Assembly: GCF_000282375.1 (NCBI RefSeq)
Contig: NZ_AKJK01000049.1
Coordinates: forward strand, 85,599-149,598
Direction of reading: 5' to 3'
Source: Pseudomonas sp. GM50
GTDB taxonomy: Bacteria; Pseudomonadota; Gammaproteobacteria; Pseudomonadales; Pseudomonadaceae
Length of the DNA stretch: 64,000 bases
This document shows, one piece after another, positions 25,760 through 35,426 of this stretch. Both the position numbers and the translations under genes were made by a program. The notes beneath the pieces were generated by a model. That model had not been told where the DNA came from. It did no database searches and saw only the letters and a list, made by a program, of their open reading frames with translations. Numbering within the stretch: the stretch's first letter is position 1; every line of letters starts with the position of its first letter.

Positions 25760-27150
25760 CCCAGTTGCGCCATGGCCTGACGGAAGGCTGGCGGCAGGTT
25801 GTCGCCGAAGTGAATTTTGCCGTCTGCCTGGGTGAAGATGCCCATGTTCGCCAGCCACTGTTCAAATTCCGGTGCCGGTTTCAGGCCCAGGGTTTTCCGG
25901 GCGTAGAGGGCGTCGTGGAACGATGTGGTCTGGTAATTGAGCATGATGTCGTCGGAGCCTGGGATGCCCATGATGAAGTTGATCCCGGCCACGCCCAACA
26001 GGGTCAGCAGGGTGTCCATGTCATCCTGATCTGCCTCGGCGTGATTGGTGTAACAGATGTCACAACCCATGGGCACGCCCAGCAGCTTGCCGCAGAAGTG
26101 GTCTTCGAGGCCGGCGCGGATGATCTGTTTGCCGTTGTAGAGGTATTCCGGGCCGATGAAGCCTACGACGGTGTTCACCAGAAACGGTTTGAAATGGCGT
26201 GCCACGGCGTAGGCGCGGGTTTCGCAGGTCTGTTGATCGATGCCGTGGTGAGCGTTGGCTGACAAGGCGCTGCCCTGGCCGGTCTCGAAATACATCAGAT
26301 TTTGGCCCAGCGTGCCGCGATTCAGGCTCAAGCCCGCGTCATAACCTTCCTTCAATACGTTGAGGTTGATGCCGAAACTGGCGTTGGCCGCTTCAGTGCC
26401 GGCGATCGACTGGAACACCAGGTCCAGCGGAACGCCGCGATTCACCGCCTCGATGGAGGTGGTGACGTGGGTCAGCACGCAGGCCTGTGTAGGAATTTCG
26501 TAGCGCTGGATGATCGCATCGAGCATTTCCAGCATGGCGCAGATCGAAGCGATGCTGTCGGTAGCCGGGTTGATGCCGATCATCGCGTCACCGTTGCCGT
26601 ACAGCAGGCCGTCGAGAATGCTCGCGGCGATGCCGGCCGGTTCGTCGGTGGGGTGATTGGGTTGCAGGCGGGTCGAGAGCCGGCCGCGCAGGCCCAGAGT
26701 GCCGCGGAATTTCGTGACCACGCGGATTTTCTGCGCCACCAGCACCAGGTCTTGCACGCGCATGATCTTCGATACGGCGGCGGCCATTTCCGGGGTCAGT
26801 CCCGGCGCGAGGGCGCGCAGGCTCTGTTCGTCGGCGGCGTCGCTGAGCAGCCAATCGCGAAAGCCGCCGACAGTGAGGTGGCTGACTGCTTTAAAAGCCT
26901 GTTTATCGTGAGTGTCGATGATTAGGCGGGTGACTTCATCGGCCTCGTAAGGAATCAGTACTTCCTGCAGGAAGTGAGTCAGCGGGATGTCAGCCAGGGC
27001 CATCTGTGCGGCCACTCGCTCGCCATCATTGAGGGCGGCAACGCCGGCCAGAAAGTCCCCGGAGCGCGCCGGGCTGGCCTTGGCCATGACGTCTTTGAGA
27101 CTGTCGAAGCGGTAGGTCTGGGCGCCGACGGTATGGGCAAATACGGCCAT
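25756..27150 (-). CDS. eutB: Ethanolamine ammonia-lyase, large subunit
   Basis: Catalytic alpha subunit with the TIM barrel that holds the substrate and the cobalamin radical. The ATG at 27150 follows AGGAGGACACC and gives 464 residues starting [20 protein letters not shown]. Conserved stretches are [61 protein letters not shown] and [18 protein letters not shown]. It is separated from eat by a 77-bp REPIN and coupled to eutC. Together with the aldehyde dehydrogenase upstream it lets the cell use ethanolamine as carbon and nitrogen source. Confidence 0.97.
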   Translation of the reverse strand: MAVFAHTVGAQTYRFDSLKDVMAKASPARSGDFLAGVAALNDGERVAAQMALADIPLTHFLQEVLIPYEADEVTRLIIDTHDKQAFKAVSHLTVGGFRDWLLSDAADEQSLRALAPGLTPEMAAAVSKIMRVQDLVLVAQKIRVVTKFRGTLGLRGRLSTRLQPNHPTDEPAGIAASILDGLLYGNGDAMIGINPATDSIASICAMLEMLDAIIQRYEIPTQACVLTHVTTSIEAVNRGVPLDLVFQSIAGTEAANASFGINLNVLKEGYDAGLSLNRGTLGQNLMYFETGQGSALSANAHHGIDQQTCETRAYAVARHFKPFLVNTVVGFIGPEYLYNGKQIIRAGLEDHFCGKLLGVPMGCDICYTNHAEADQDDMDTLLTLLGVAGINFIMGIPGSDDIMLNYQTTSFHDALYARKTLGLKPAPEFEQWLANMGIFTQADGKIHFGDNLPPAFRQAMAQLG

Positions 27151-27175
27151 GGTGTCCTCCTGGTTTATTGATGAC

Positions 27176-27252
27176 CTGTAGGAGCGAGGCTTGCCCGCGA
27201 AGCTTTTGGCGTACTCGAGGACGCCTTCGCGGGCAAGCCTCGCTCCTACAGG
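27176..27252. repeat. REPIN (TGTAGGAGCGAGGCTTGCCC class), copy 1
   Basis: Inverted arms TGTAGGAGCGAGGCTTGCCC and complement close on a short centre. The copy at 32884-32960 is identical over about 76 bp. It sits between eat and eutB, inside the operon. Confidence 0.92.
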
Positions 27253-27296
27253 AATGGGGCGCTCCCAAATAGGGCGTGCGCCCGGCACCGGTGCAA

Positions 27297-28667
27297 TTAG
27301 ATGCCTTCGAGCATCGCATCCGCCGGCGCGTCGGAACGCTGCTTGGCAGTCAGTTGGAAATACAGGTAACCGGCCGCCATGAACCCGAGGAACACACACC
27401 CGATCAAGGTGTTGAACCACGCCATCGCCACCAGGCACACCACGGCCAGAAACAGCGCGATGCCCGGTACGATCGGGTAGCCCGGTGCACGGAAGGTGCG
27501 TTCCAGGTTTGGCTCGGTTTTACGCAACTTGAACAGGCTCAGCATACTGATGATGTACATCACGATGGCGCCGAATACCGACATGGTGATCATCGCAGCC
27601 GTCAGCGTCATGCCCTGCAGGTTGATCAGGCCGTCGCTGTAGATCGCCACGATGCCGATTACGCCGCCCGCCAGAATCGCCCGGTGCGGCGTCTGGAAAC
27701 GCGAGAGTTTGGCCAGCCCTTTGGGCAGGTAACCGGCGCGAGCCAGGGCGAAGAACTGTCGCGAATAGCCAAGAATGATCCCGTGGAAACTCGCCACCAG
27801 GCCGAACAGGCCGATCCATACCAGCATGTGCATCCAGGTCGAATTGTTGCCGACCACCGCTTTCATCGCCTGAGGCAGCGGATCGTTGATGTTCGACAGT
27901 TGGCGCCAGTCGCCGACACCGCCAGCCATCACCATGACGCCGATGGCCAGGAACACCAGGGTCAGAATGCCGCTGACGTAAGCCCTGGGAATCGTGCGTT
28001 TCGGGTCCTTGGCTTCCTCGGCGGCCATGGCGGCGCCTTCAATGGCGAGAAAGAACCAGATCGCGAAAGGGATTGCCGCAAAGATGCCGGGGATCGAGGC
28101 CATGGTGAATTCGTTGGAACCCGACCAACCGTTGAGTACGAAATTGCTGAAGCTGAAGCCCGGTGCGACCACGCCCATGAACACCAGCAACTCGGCGACC
28201 GCCAGCACGGTGACCACCAATTCGAACGTGGCGGCAATGCTCACGCCGAGGATATTCAAACCCATGAACACGAAATAGGCGCCAACAGCGGCGATTTTCG
28301 GGTCCAGTTCCGGGTATTGCACGTTGAGGTAGGCGCCGATGGCCATGGCAATTGCCGGTGGCGCAAAGACGAATTCGATCAGGGTCGCAATGCCGGCGAT
28401 CAGTCCGCCTTTTTCACCGAAGGCCCGGCGGCTGTAGGCAAATGGCCCGCCAGCGTGGGGAATGGCGGTGGTCAATTCGGTGAAACTGAAGATGAAGCAG
28501 GTGTACATCGTCGCCACCATCAGGGCGGTGACGAGAAAACCCAGGGTCCCTGCGGTGCCCCAGCCGTAACTCCAGCCGAAGTACTCGCCGGAAATCACCA
28601 GGCCGACGGCAATGCCCCATAAATGCAGGGTGCCGAGTGTGGGTTTGAGCTGTGTAGTAGAAGTCAT
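27297..28667 (-). CDS. eat: Ethanolamine permease (APC superfamily)
   Basis: Inner-membrane amino acid-polyamine-organocation transporter for ethanolamine uptake. The 456 residues show about 12 hydrophobic spans, the N-terminal GLVISGEYFGWSYGWGTAG motif, TELTTAIPHAGGPFAYSRRA and GAAMAAEEAKDPKRTIPRAY, typical of the EutP/Eat group. It heads the eat-eutB-eutC transcript. A sigma-54 promoter candidate lies 74 bp upstream at 28741-28756. Gene order equals that of P. aeruginosa PA4023-PA4025. Confidence 0.93.
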   Translation of the reverse strand: MTSTTQLKPTLGTLHLWGIAVGLVISGEYFGWSYGWGTAGTLGFLVTALMVATMYTCFIFSFTELTTAIPHAGGPFAYSRRAFGEKGGLIAGIATLIEFVFAPPAIAMAIGAYLNVQYPELDPKIAAVGAYFVFMGLNILGVSIAATFELVVTVLAVAELLVFMGVVAPGFSFSNFVLNGWSGSNEFTMASIPGIFAAIPFAIWFFLAIEGAAMAAEEAKDPKRTIPRAYVSGILTLVFLAIGVMVMAGGVGDWRQLSNINDPLPQAMKAVVGNNSTWMHMLVWIGLFGLVASFHGIILGYSRQFFALARAGYLPKGLAKLSRFQTPHRAILAGGVIGIVAIYSDGLINLQGMTLTAAMITMSVFGAIVMYIISMLSLFKLRKTEPNLERTFRAPGYPIVPGIALFLAVVCLVAMAWFNTLIGCVFLGFMAAGYLYFQLTAKQRSDAPADAMLEGI

Positions 28668-28740
28668 AAGTCCTCTCTGTCTTTTTTATTGTTTGATCTG
28701 TTGGACTTTCGGGTATGGCGTTTATGTGTGATGCGGGCAC

Positions 28741-28756
28741 GCAAAGCCCATGCCAG
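28741..28756 (-). promoter_or_regulatory. Sigma-54 (-24/-12) promoter candidate for eat-eutBC
   Basis: On the minus strand TGGCATGGGCTTTGCG matches TGGCACG-N4-TTGC with one mismatch and exact spacing, 74 bp before the eat ATG. The neighbouring sigma-54 activator gene supports the assignment. Confidence 0.75.
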
Positions 28757-28792
28757 AGCGGCAGGGCGATGATTGGTGTGTCGTTGAGGACG

Positions 28793-28891
28793 GCCATCGC
28801 GAGCAGGCTCGCTCCCACAGGGTTAGGTGGTGAATCAACTTTTGGGGGTTGATCCAAATCCAATGTGGGAGCGAGCCTGCTCGCGATTGCC
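28793..28891. repeat. REPIN (GCGAGCAGGCTCGCTCCCACA class)
   Basis: Two inverted arms (CGCGAGCAGGCTCGCTCCCA and complement) around an AT-richer centre, between the exaC terminator and the eat promoter. Confidence 0.88.
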
Positions 28892-28898
28892 ATCTGAA

Positions 28899-28926
28899 GG
28901 GCGACACCGAAACATCGGTGTCGCCC
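28899..28926 (-). terminator. Terminator-like hairpin after exaC
   Basis: GGGCGACACCGA-4 nt-TCGGTGTCGCCC is a perfect 12-bp stem 7 bp after the exaC stop codon. The T-run lies on the plus-strand side, so on the minus strand it may be a weak or bidirectional terminator. It separates exaC from eat-eutBC. Confidence 0.65.
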
Positions 28927-28933
28927 CCGGTTT

Positions 28934-30454
28934 TTAGAAGAAGCCCAGCGGATTGATGTCGTAGCTCACCAGCAGGTTTTTGGTCTGCTGATAGTGATCG
29001 AGCATCATTTTGTGGGTTTCACGACCGACGCCGGACTTTTTGTAACCGCCGAACGCGGCGTGAGCCGGGTACAGGTGGTAGCAGTTGGTCCATACGCGAC
29101 CGGCCTTGATGGCGCGGCCCATGCGGTAGGCGCGGTTGATGTCGCGGGTCCAGAGGCCGGCACCCAGGCCGAACTCGGTGTCGTTGGCGATGGCCAGGGC
29201 TTCGGCTTCGTCCTTGAAGGTGGTGATGCTCACCACCGGGCCAAAGATTTCTTCCTGGAACACGCGCATTTTGTTGGTGCCCTTGAGCAGGGTCGGCTGG
29301 ATGTAATACCCGGTCGCCAGGCTGCCCTCGAGTTTTTCCACCTTGCCACCGGTCAGCAGTTCGGCGCCTTCGCCCTTGGCGATTTCCAGGTACGAAAGGA
29401 TTTTGTCGAATTGCTGCTCGGACGCCTGGGCGCCGACCATGGTGTCGGTGTCCAGCGGGTCGCCACGTTTGATTTGCAGGACTTTGTTCATGACCACTTT
29501 CATGAACTCGTCGTAGATCGACTCTTGCACCAGGGCGCGGGACGGGCAGGTGCAGACTTCGCCCTGGTTGAAGAATGCCAGCACCAGGCCTTCAGCGGCT
29601 TTTTCGATGAAGCTTGGCTCAGCCTTCATGATGTCTTCGAAGAAGATGTTCGGCGACTTGCCACCCAGCTCCACGGTGGACGGAATGATGTTTTCGGCGG
29701 CGCATTTCATGATGTGCGAGCCGACCGGGGTCGAGCCGGTGAAGGCGATCTTGGCGATGCGCTTGCTGGTGGCCAGGGCTTCCCCGGCTTCTTTGCCGAA
29801 GCCTTGCACCACGTTGAGCACGCCGGGCGGCAGCAGGTCACCGATCAGTTCCATCAGCACGGTAATGCCCAGCGGGGTTTGCTCGGCAGGCTTGAGCACG
29901 ATGCAGTTACCGGCCGCGAGGGCCGGGGCGAGTTTCCAGGCGGCCATCAGAATCGGGAAGTTCCACGGAATGATCTGCCCGACCACGCCCAGCGGTTCAT
30001 GGATGTGATACGCCACGGTGTTGCCGTCGATCTCGGCGGCGCTGCCTTCCTGGGCACGGATGCAACCGGCGAAGTAGCGGAAGTGGTCGGCGGCCAGCGG
30101 GATATCGGCATTGAGGGTTTCGCGCACGGCCTTGCCGTTGTCCCAGGATTCGGTGATCGCCAGCAGTTCCAGGTTCTGTTCGATGCGATCGGCGATTTTC
30201 AGCAGGACCAGCGAGCGAGCCTGGGCGGACGTGGCGCCCCAGGCATCGGCGGCGGCATGGGCAGCGTCCAGGGCCTTTTCGATGTCTTCGGCTGTGGAAC
30301 GCGGGAATTCGGCAATAGGTTGGCCGTTGACCGGCGACGTATTGGTGAAGTACTGACCTTTGACAGGCGCGACGAACTCGCCGCCGATGTAGTTACCGTA
30401 TTTGCTCTTGAACGAAACGATAGCGCCTTCAGTACCGGGGTGAGCGTAACGCAT
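28934..30454 (-). CDS. exaC: NAD-dependent aldehyde dehydrogenase, acetaldehyde-oxidising (ExaC-like)
   Basis: Probably oxidises the acetaldehyde made by EutBC to acetate. The ATG at 30454 is preceded by AAGGAG and gives 506 residues. Motifs of the ALDH superfamily are [18 protein letters not shown], the NAD loop [23 protein letters not shown] with the general-base Glu, and [13 protein letters not shown] with the catalytic Cys. The C-terminus reads [15 protein letters not shown]. It corresponds to PA4022 in the P. aeruginosa cluster. A sigma-54 promoter lies at 30521-30536. The symbol exaC reflects family annotation; ethanol oxidation is another possible role. Confidence 0.88.
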   Translation of the reverse strand: MRYAHPGTEGAIVSFKSKYGNYIGGEFVAPVKGQYFTNTSPVNGQPIAEFPRSTAEDIEKALDAAHAAADAWGATSAQARSLVLLKIADRIEQNLELLAITESWDNGKAVRETLNADIPLAADHFRYFAGCIRAQEGSAAEIDGNTVAYHIHEPLGVVGQIIPWNFPILMAAWKLAPALAAGNCIVLKPAEQTPLGITVLMELIGDLLPPGVLNVVQGFGKEAGEALATSKRIAKIAFTGSTPVGSHIMKCAAENIIPSTVELGGKSPNIFFEDIMKAEPSFIEKAAEGLVLAFFNQGEVCTCPSRALVQESIYDEFMKVVMNKVLQIKRGDPLDTDTMVGAQASEQQFDKILSYLEIAKGEGAELLTGGKVEKLEGSLATGYYIQPTLLKGTNKMRVFQEEIFGPVVSITTFKDEAEALAIANDTEFGLGAGLWTRDINRAYRMGRAIKAGRVWTNCYHLYPAHAAFGGYKKSGVGRETHKMMLDHYQQTKNLLVSYDINPLGFF

Positions 30455-30520
30455 GATGGGTTTCTCCTTGGCTTTTGTGCTTATAAGGGAGGACGCGCTA
30501 AAGCGCTGCATCAAGCGTAG

Positions 30521-30536
30521 AGCAAAGGTCGGGCCA
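30521..30536 (-). promoter_or_regulatory. Sigma-54 (-24/-12) promoter candidate for exaC
   Basis: On the minus strand TGGCCCGACCTTTGCT matches TGGCACG-N4-TTGCT with one mismatch, 67 bp before the exaC ATG. With 28741-28756 it gives two such promoters under one nearby activator. Confidence 0.78.
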
Positions 30537-30598
30537 GCGCCTTGCAGGTCAGGTAAATCAAGGCCTTGCGTGTTTTTTGTCGGACAGATGGGCGGCGT

Positions 30599-30650
30599 TT
30601 GTGACGCTTGCGGTACAGCCTCCGTGACACTTTGTACCGTTTGTGGCACA
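30599..30650. promoter_or_regulatory. Upstream activator-site candidate for EatR
   Basis: CGGTACA (30611-30617) and TGTACCG (30633-30639) form an inverted repeat with a 15-bp spacer, flanked by GTGAC/GTGGCAC repeats. It lies 60-115 bp upstream of the exaC -24 element, the usual place for enhancer-binding proteins. No similar site was seen near the eat promoter. Confidence 0.4.
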
Positions 30651-30769
30651 GGGTGTGACTGACGGGTCTTGCCAGCATTGCAATGCGTCGATGGCTGGAG
30701 GATGCTGGGCCTTAAATTGCCACACGGGTAATCCTCTGTGGCGAGGGGCGATGTGTGGTGAGGGGCTTG

Positions 30770-30903
30770 TGTGGCGAGGGGGCTTGCCCCCGCTGGGCTG
30801 CGAAGCGGCCCCTAAACCAGTCACCTCGATTTCCCGGATACACCGCGTACACAGGATTTACGACTGCTGCGCAGCCGAACGGGGGCAAGCCCCCTCGCCA
30901 CAG
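30770..30903. repeat. REPIN (GGGGGCTTGCCCCC class)
   Basis: Same arms and spacer pattern as 24184-24316, with extra partial left-arm copies at 30736-30769. It separates the exaC regulatory region from eatR. Confidence 0.9.
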
Positions 30904-30950
30904 GAAGTGGATATAGGTAAGCACTCACCTCTCGGGGAGAATAATAAGAA

Positions 30951-32864
30951 ATGCACGACAACCATTTGAGTCGCCATGCCCAGCAAGTGCTGACCGTGAC
31001 CCAAGGCAAATCCCACCTGCACGGTCCCGGCAGCGATCCGTCCATTGCCCGTTCCTGGCTGCGTTGTCTTGAGGACTATCACCTCGACCCGGCCCTGACC
31101 ATGGCGCCGACGGTGCTCGAACATGGCCGCGTGCTGGAAAGCCGCGAACGTTTGCAGCAAGTACTGCAGATCGCCGGCAACGAAATGACCAGCCTCCACC
31201 AGCAACTCTCCGGCGCTGGCCACGCGGTGCTGCTGACCGACGCCCGCGGGGTGATCCTCAATTGCGTCACCGCGCCCGCCGAACGGAAGATTTTCGAGCG
31301 CGCCGGCCTTTGGCTCGGCGCTGACTGGAGCGAAGCCTGCGAAGGTACTAACGGCATCGGCACCTGCCTGGTGGAGCGTCAGTCCCTGACCATCCACCAG
31401 GACGAACATTTTCGTGGCCGACATACCGGCCTGACCTGCTCGGCAAGTCCGGTGTTCGATCCTCATGGCGAGCTGCTGGCGGTGCTCGACGTGTCTTCGG
31501 CGCGTCACGAGGTTTCGCGTCAGAGCCAGTTTCACACCATGGCCCTGGTCAATCTGTCGGCGAAGATGATCGAGAGCTGCTATTTCCTGCGTTACTTCGA
31601 TAATCAGTGGTTGCTGCGTTTTCACTTGCAGGCCGAATCCGTAGGGCTGTTCAGCGAAGGGCTGCTGGCGTTTGACGGGGAAGGGCGGATCTGTGCGGTG
31701 AACCAGAGTGCGCTGAATTTGCTGGGGCATATTCGTGGTGGGCTGTTGGGTAAACCGGTGGAGGCGTTTTTCGACTGCTCGCTGGATGAATTGCTCGGCC
31801 GTGCGAGCGTCAATGCCAACGCCAGTTGGCCATTGCGCACCCGTGACGGGCGGCGGTTGTTTGCCGTATTGCGCGGGCAGCCGCGCAGTATTCCGGTGCC
31901 GGTGGTGCAAAGCCCGATGGTTGCCGAGCGTCCGCGCTTGTCAGGCATTTGCCTGGGCGATGCCGCGTTGCAGGAGGATTTCCGCAAGGCCTTGCGCGTG
32001 TTTGAACGGGACGTGCCGTTGCTGATCAACGGCGAAACCGGTTCCGGCAAGGAAGCCTTCGCCAAAGCCGTGCATCAGGCCAGTCAACGCTCGGAAAAAT
32101 CGTTCGTCGCCCTCAATTGCGCGGCGATCCCCGAAAGCCTGATCGAGAGCGAACTGTTCGGCTATCGCGGCGGCAGCTTCACCGGTGCCCGCAAGGAAGG
32201 CATGCGCGGCAAGTTGCAGCAGGCCGATGGCGGTACTTTGTTCCTCGATGAAATCGGTGACATGCCGCTGAGCATGCAGACTCGTCTATTAAGGGTGCTG
32301 GAAGACCGTCAGGTGGTGCCGATTGGCGGTGAGCCGGAATCGGTCAATGTGCGGATCATCAGCGCCACTCACCGCAATCTGCTTGAACGGGTGCAGGACG
32401 GCAGTTTCCGCGAGGATTTGTATTACCGGCTCAATGGGCTGGAGGTTGCGTTGCCGGCGCTGCGCGAGCGCGCTGACAAATCACAGTTGCTCGACTTTTT
32501 GCTGGCCGAAGAGGCGGGCGGGGAGACGGTGCTGATTGATGCCCCGGCGCGGCAGGCCTTGCTGGATTTTGCCTGGCCGGGCAATGTGCGGCAGCTGCGC
32601 AATGTGCTGCGGACCCTGGCAGCGTTGTGTGATGGCGGCCGGATCGGGCTGGAGGATTTGCCGGCGACGATTCGCCAGGCCCGGGCAGTAACGGTGTCGG
32701 TGGTTGAAGAATCGTCCGAGTATCCACTGGACGATGCCGAGCGGTTGGCGTTGCTGACTGTGCTGGAGCAGCAGCGCTGGCACATGACCCACACCGCCGA
32801 ACAACTGGGCGTCAGCCGCAATACCCTCTACAGGAAGCTGCGCAAACACGGTATTGCCCGCTAG
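30951..32864 (+). CDS. eatR: Sigma-54-dependent activator of ethanolamine catabolism (AcoR/EatR-like)
   Basis: Enhancer-binding transcription factor of 637 residues. Residues about 60-200 are a GAF-type sensor (GTNGIGTCLVERQSLTIHQDEHF without the His, CSASPVFDP), and 225-310 a PAS-like region. Residues 330-560 form the AAA+ domain, with Walker A GETGSGKE (361-368), the sigma-54 contact loop GSFTGA (408-413) and FLDEIGDMPL (431-440). A Fis-type helix-turn-helix (AEQLGVSRNTLYRKLRKHG) closes the protein. Divergent from exaC, in the same order as PA4021-PA4025, it most likely senses ethanolamine and activates the two sigma-54 promoters at 30521 and 28741. Confidence 0.88.
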   Translation: MHDNHLSRHAQQVLTVTQGKSHLHGPGSDPSIARSWLRCLEDYHLDPALTMAPTVLEHGRVLESRERLQQVLQIAGNEMTSLHQQLSGAGHAVLLTDARGVILNCVTAPAERKIFERAGLWLGADWSEACEGTNGIGTCLVERQSLTIHQDEHFRGRHTGLTCSASPVFDPHGELLAVLDVSSARHEVSRQSQFHTMALVNLSAKMIESCYFLRYFDNQWLLRFHLQAESVGLFSEGLLAFDGEGRICAVNQSALNLLGHIRGGLLGKPVEAFFDCSLDELLGRASVNANASWPLRTRDGRRLFAVLRGQPRSIPVPVVQSPMVAERPRLSGICLGDAALQEDFRKALRVFERDVPLLINGETGSGKEAFAKAVHQASQRSEKSFVALNCAAIPESLIESELFGYRGGSFTGARKEGMRGKLQQADGGTLFLDEIGDMPLSMQTRLLRVLEDRQVVPIGGEPESVNVRIISATHRNLLERVQDGSFREDLYYRLNGLEVALPALRERADKSQLLDFLLAEEAGGETVLIDAPARQALLDFAWPGNVRQLRNVLRTLAALCDGGRIGLEDLPATIRQARAVTVSVVEESSEYPLDDAERLALLTVLEQQRWHMTHTAEQLGVSRNTLYRKLRKHGIAR

Positions 32865-32883
32865 ATACACCGGATCCTGACTT

Positions 32884-32960
32884 TGTAGGAGCGAGGCTTG
32901 CCCGCGAAGCTTTTGGCGTACTCGAGGACGCCTTCGCGGGCAAGCCTCGCTCCTACAGGG
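32884..32960. repeat. REPIN (TGTAGGAGCGAGGCTTGCCC class), copy 2
   Basis: Identical to 27176-27252 across about 76 bp, including the non-palindromic centre, 5.7 kb away. It sits between eatR and mpl. Confidence 0.92.
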
Positions 32961-33041
32961 GTTGTGGTGTTTGTCTTGAAACACAAGGTGCGATTTTCCC
33001 CTCCCTACGCTAACCTGCGGCCATGTTTTACGAGGTCGACT

Positions 33042-34391
33042 ATGCACATTCATATTCTTGGTATTTGCGGCACTTTCATGGGTTCGATGGCGGTTCTGGC
33101 CAAAGAGCTGGGCCATCACGTGACCGGCTCCGATGCCAACGTCTATCCACCGATGAGCACTCAGCTGCAAGCCCAGGGCATTGAGTTGACCCAAGGTTAC
33201 GACCCGGCGCAGCTCGATCCGGCCCCGGACCTGGTGGTGATCGGCAATGCCATGTCCCGCGGCAACCCGGCTGTCGAATACGTGCTGAACAAAGGCCTGC
33301 CGTACGTCTCCGGCCCGCAATGGCTGGCCGATCATGTACTGCAAGGTCGTTGGGTGCTGGCGGTTGCCGGCACTCACGGCAAAACCACCACCAGCAGCAT
33401 GCTCGCCTGGGTCCTGGAACACGCCGGCATGAGCCCGGGTTTCCTGATCGGCGGCGTGCCGCAGAATTTCTCGGTGTCGGCGCGTCTGGGTGATACGCCG
33501 TTCTTCGTGATCGAAGCCGACGAATACGACAGCGCGTTCTTCGACAAGCGCTCCAAGTTTGTTCACTACCGTCCGCGCACGGCGATCCTGAACAATCTTG
33601 AGTTCGATCACGCCGACATCTTCCCTGATCTGCCGGCCATCGAGCGGCAGTTCCACCATTTGGTTCGGACCATTCCGAGCGAAGGCCTGGTGATTCATCC
33701 GACCACCGAGCCGGCCTTGCTGCGCGTCATCGAAATGGGCTGCTGGACCCCGGTGCAAACCACCGGTGCCGGCGGTCAGTGGCAAGTCAAACTGCTCAGT
33801 GAAGACGGTTCGAAATTCGAAGTAATGTTCGAAGGCGCCGTTCAAGGCGTGGTCGAGTGGGACATGACCGGTCAACACAACGTCGCCAACGCCTTGGCCA
33901 CCTTGGCCGCTGCGCGTCACGTCGGCGTAGTGCCGTCGATGGGCATCGCGGCACTGAGCGCGTTCAAAAGCGTGAAGCGGCGGATGGAAAAAGTCGCGGA
34001 AGTGCGTGGCATCACCATTTACGACGACTTCGCTCACCATCCGACCGCCATCGCCACCACCCTCGACGGTCTGCGCAAACGCATTGGCGACGCGCCATTG
34101 ATTGCGATCATCGAGCCACGCTCCAATTCCATGAAGCTCGGCGCTCACCGCGATGGCTTGCCGGAAAGTGTGGTCGATGCCGATCAGGTGATCTGGTATT
34201 CGCCGGCCAACCTCGGTTGGGATCTGGGTGCCACTGCGGCGTTGTGCACCGTGCCGTCGATCGTCAGTGATTCGCTGGAAGGCATCATCGAGCGCGTGAA
34301 GAGCCAGGCTCAGCCCGGCACTCACGTGGTGATCATGAGCAACGGCGGCTTCGGCGGCCTGCATGGCAAACTGGCCGAGGCGCTGCAATGA
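33042..34391 (+). CDS. mpl: UDP-N-acetylmuramate:L-Ala-gamma-D-Glu-meso-DAP ligase
   Basis: Recycles the murein tripeptide by joining it to UDP-MurNAc, using ATP. The 449 residues from the ATG at 33042 ([20 protein letters not shown]) belong to the Mur ligase family. The glycine-rich N-terminal nucleotide fold is followed by the ATP loop [33 protein letters not shown], the [12 protein letters not shown] block and the C-terminal [17 protein letters not shown]. An upstream extension would run through a REPIN, so it was rejected. It overlaps ubiX by 4 bp. Confidence 0.96.
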   Translation: MHIHILGICGTFMGSMAVLAKELGHHVTGSDANVYPPMSTQLQAQGIELTQGYDPAQLDPAPDLVVIGNAMSRGNPAVEYVLNKGLPYVSGPQWLADHVLQGRWVLAVAGTHGKTTTSSMLAWVLEHAGMSPGFLIGGVPQNFSVSARLGDTPFFVIEADEYDSAFFDKRSKFVHYRPRTAILNNLEFDHADIFPDLPAIERQFHHLVRTIPSEGLVIHPTTEPALLRVIEMGCWTPVQTTGAGGQWQVKLLSEDGSKFEVMFEGAVQGVVEWDMTGQHNVANALATLAAARHVGVVPSMGIAALSAFKSVKRRMEKVAEVRGITIYDDFAHHPTAIATTLDGLRKRIGDAPLIAIIEPRSNSMKLGAHRDGLPESVVDADQVIWYSPANLGWDLGATAALCTVPSIVSDSLEGIIERVKSQAQPGTHVVIMSNGGFGGLHGKLAEALQ

Positions 34392-35020
34392 ACAACGGCC
34401 CGGAACGCATCACGCTGGCGATGACCGGCGCTTCGGGCGCCCAGTACGGCTTGCGCCTGCTCGACTGCCTGGTGCGTGAAGACCGCGAGGTGCACTTCCT
34501 GATTTCCAAGGCTGCGCAACTGGTGATGGCCACCGAGACCGATGTCTCGCTGCCGGCGAAACCACAGATGATGCAAGCCTTTCTCACGGAATACACCGGT
34601 GCCGCCGCCGGGCAGATTCGGGTGTACGGCAAGGAAGACTGGATGTCGCCGGTGGCTTCGGGCTCTGGCTCGCCAGCGGCGATGGTGGTGGTGCCGTGTT
34701 CCACCGGAACCTTGTCGGCTATCGCGACCGGGGCCTGCAACAACTTGATCGAACGGGCTGCCGACGTGACCTTGAAGGAGCGCCGCCAGCTGATTCTGGT
34801 GCCACGCGAGGCGCCGTATTCGAGCATTCATCTGGAGAACATGCTCAAGCTGTCGAACATGGGCGTGACTATTCTGCCGGCGTCACCGGGCTTCTATCAC
34901 CAGCCGCAGACCATTGATGACTTGATCGACTTCGTCGTGGCGCGAATTCTCAACTGTTTGAATATCCCGCAAGACATGCTGCCGCGTTGGGGCGAACACC
35001 ATTTGAGCAGCGATGAATAA
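34388..35020 (+). CDS. ubiX: Flavin prenyltransferase UbiX
   Basis: Joins dimethylallyl phosphate to FMN, making the prenylated flavin cofactor needed by the decarboxylase UbiD in ubiquinone synthesis. The 210 residues show the flavin-binding start [19 protein letters not shown] and [16 protein letters not shown]. Further on are [20 protein letters not shown] and [20 protein letters not shown], the last carrying residues that contact the phosphate and the isoalloxazine ring. It is coupled by 4-bp overlaps to mpl and by 8 bp to the lipoprotein gene downstream. Confidence 0.96.
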   Translation: MNNGPERITLAMTGASGAQYGLRLLDCLVREDREVHFLISKAAQLVMATETDVSLPAKPQMMQAFLTEYTGAAAGQIRVYGKEDWMSPVASGSGSPAAMVVVPCSTGTLSAIATGACNNLIERAADVTLKERRQLILVPREAPYSSIHLENMLKLSNMGVTILPASPGFYHQPQTIDDLIDFVVARILNCLNIPQDMLPRWGEHHLSSDE

Positions 35021-35297
35021 GCTGCTGATCATCCTGCTGGCTTTGCAATTGGCGGGCTGCGCCACCGCGCGCACCCTCGATGCCGCCAAGCCTGGAGCGC
35101 CGGTGGTGTATTCGGGGACGCGTCTGGATTTGTATGCGATGAACGGCGGTTGCTGCGCCATGGACCGATTTGGCGCCGAAGCACCGAGCTATCCGGGTGT
35201 TGACCTGCCGGCCAGCGCCTTGCTCGACACGTTGTTGTTGCCGCTGTCGTTGTTAACGGTGATTGGCGTAAGTTTTCAAGCGACGGGTGGATTGTAA
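35013..35297 (+). CDS. YceK/YidQ family lipoprotein
   Basis: A 94-residue predicted outer-membrane lipoprotein: signal peptide [20 protein letters not shown] with the lipobox LAGC (Cys16), then the YceK-type block [16 protein letters not shown], a variable linker and a final hydrophobic segment [16 protein letters not shown]. It overlaps ubiX by 8 bp. Function in the family is unknown. Confidence 0.85.
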   Translation: MNKLLIILLALQLAGCATARTLDAAKPGAPVVYSGTRLDLYAMNGGCCAMDRFGAEAPSYPGVDLPASALLDTLLLPLSLLTVIGVSFQATGGL

Positions 35298-35305
35298 GAG
35301 AGCCC

Positions 35306-35416
35306 TGTGGCGAGGGGGCTTGCCCCCGTTGGGTCGCGCAGCGGCCCTCCGTTTCTTGAGTCGCCTGGATTTGCGACTGCTTCGCAGCCGAACGGGGGCA
35401 AGCCCCCTCGCCACAG
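35306..35416. repeat. REPIN (GGGGGCTTGCCCCC class)
   Basis: Arms TGTGGCGAGGGGGCTTGCCC and complement, as at 24184 and 30770, in the convergent gap between the YceK gene and the oxidoreductase gene. Confidence 0.9.
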
Positions 35417-35426
35417 GTCCGCTGAA

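Noticed and set aside
27276..28622. 448-codon plus-strand frame opposite eat
   Set aside because: Composition is Gln/His/Asp/Arg-rich and mirrors the hydrophobic permease codons; a typical antisense artefact.
28994..30520. 508-codon plus-strand frame opposite exaC
   Set aside because: Antisense shadow of the aldehyde dehydrogenase gene, with no motif or ribosome site.
32481..34388. 635-codon minus-strand frame across eatR, a REPIN and mpl
   Set aside because: It runs through two clear genes on the opposite strand and through a repeat.
24184..35416. Dispersed palindromes considered as a CRISPR array
   Set aside because: The repeats are far apart, paired as inverted REPs, with no regular spacers and no cas genes.
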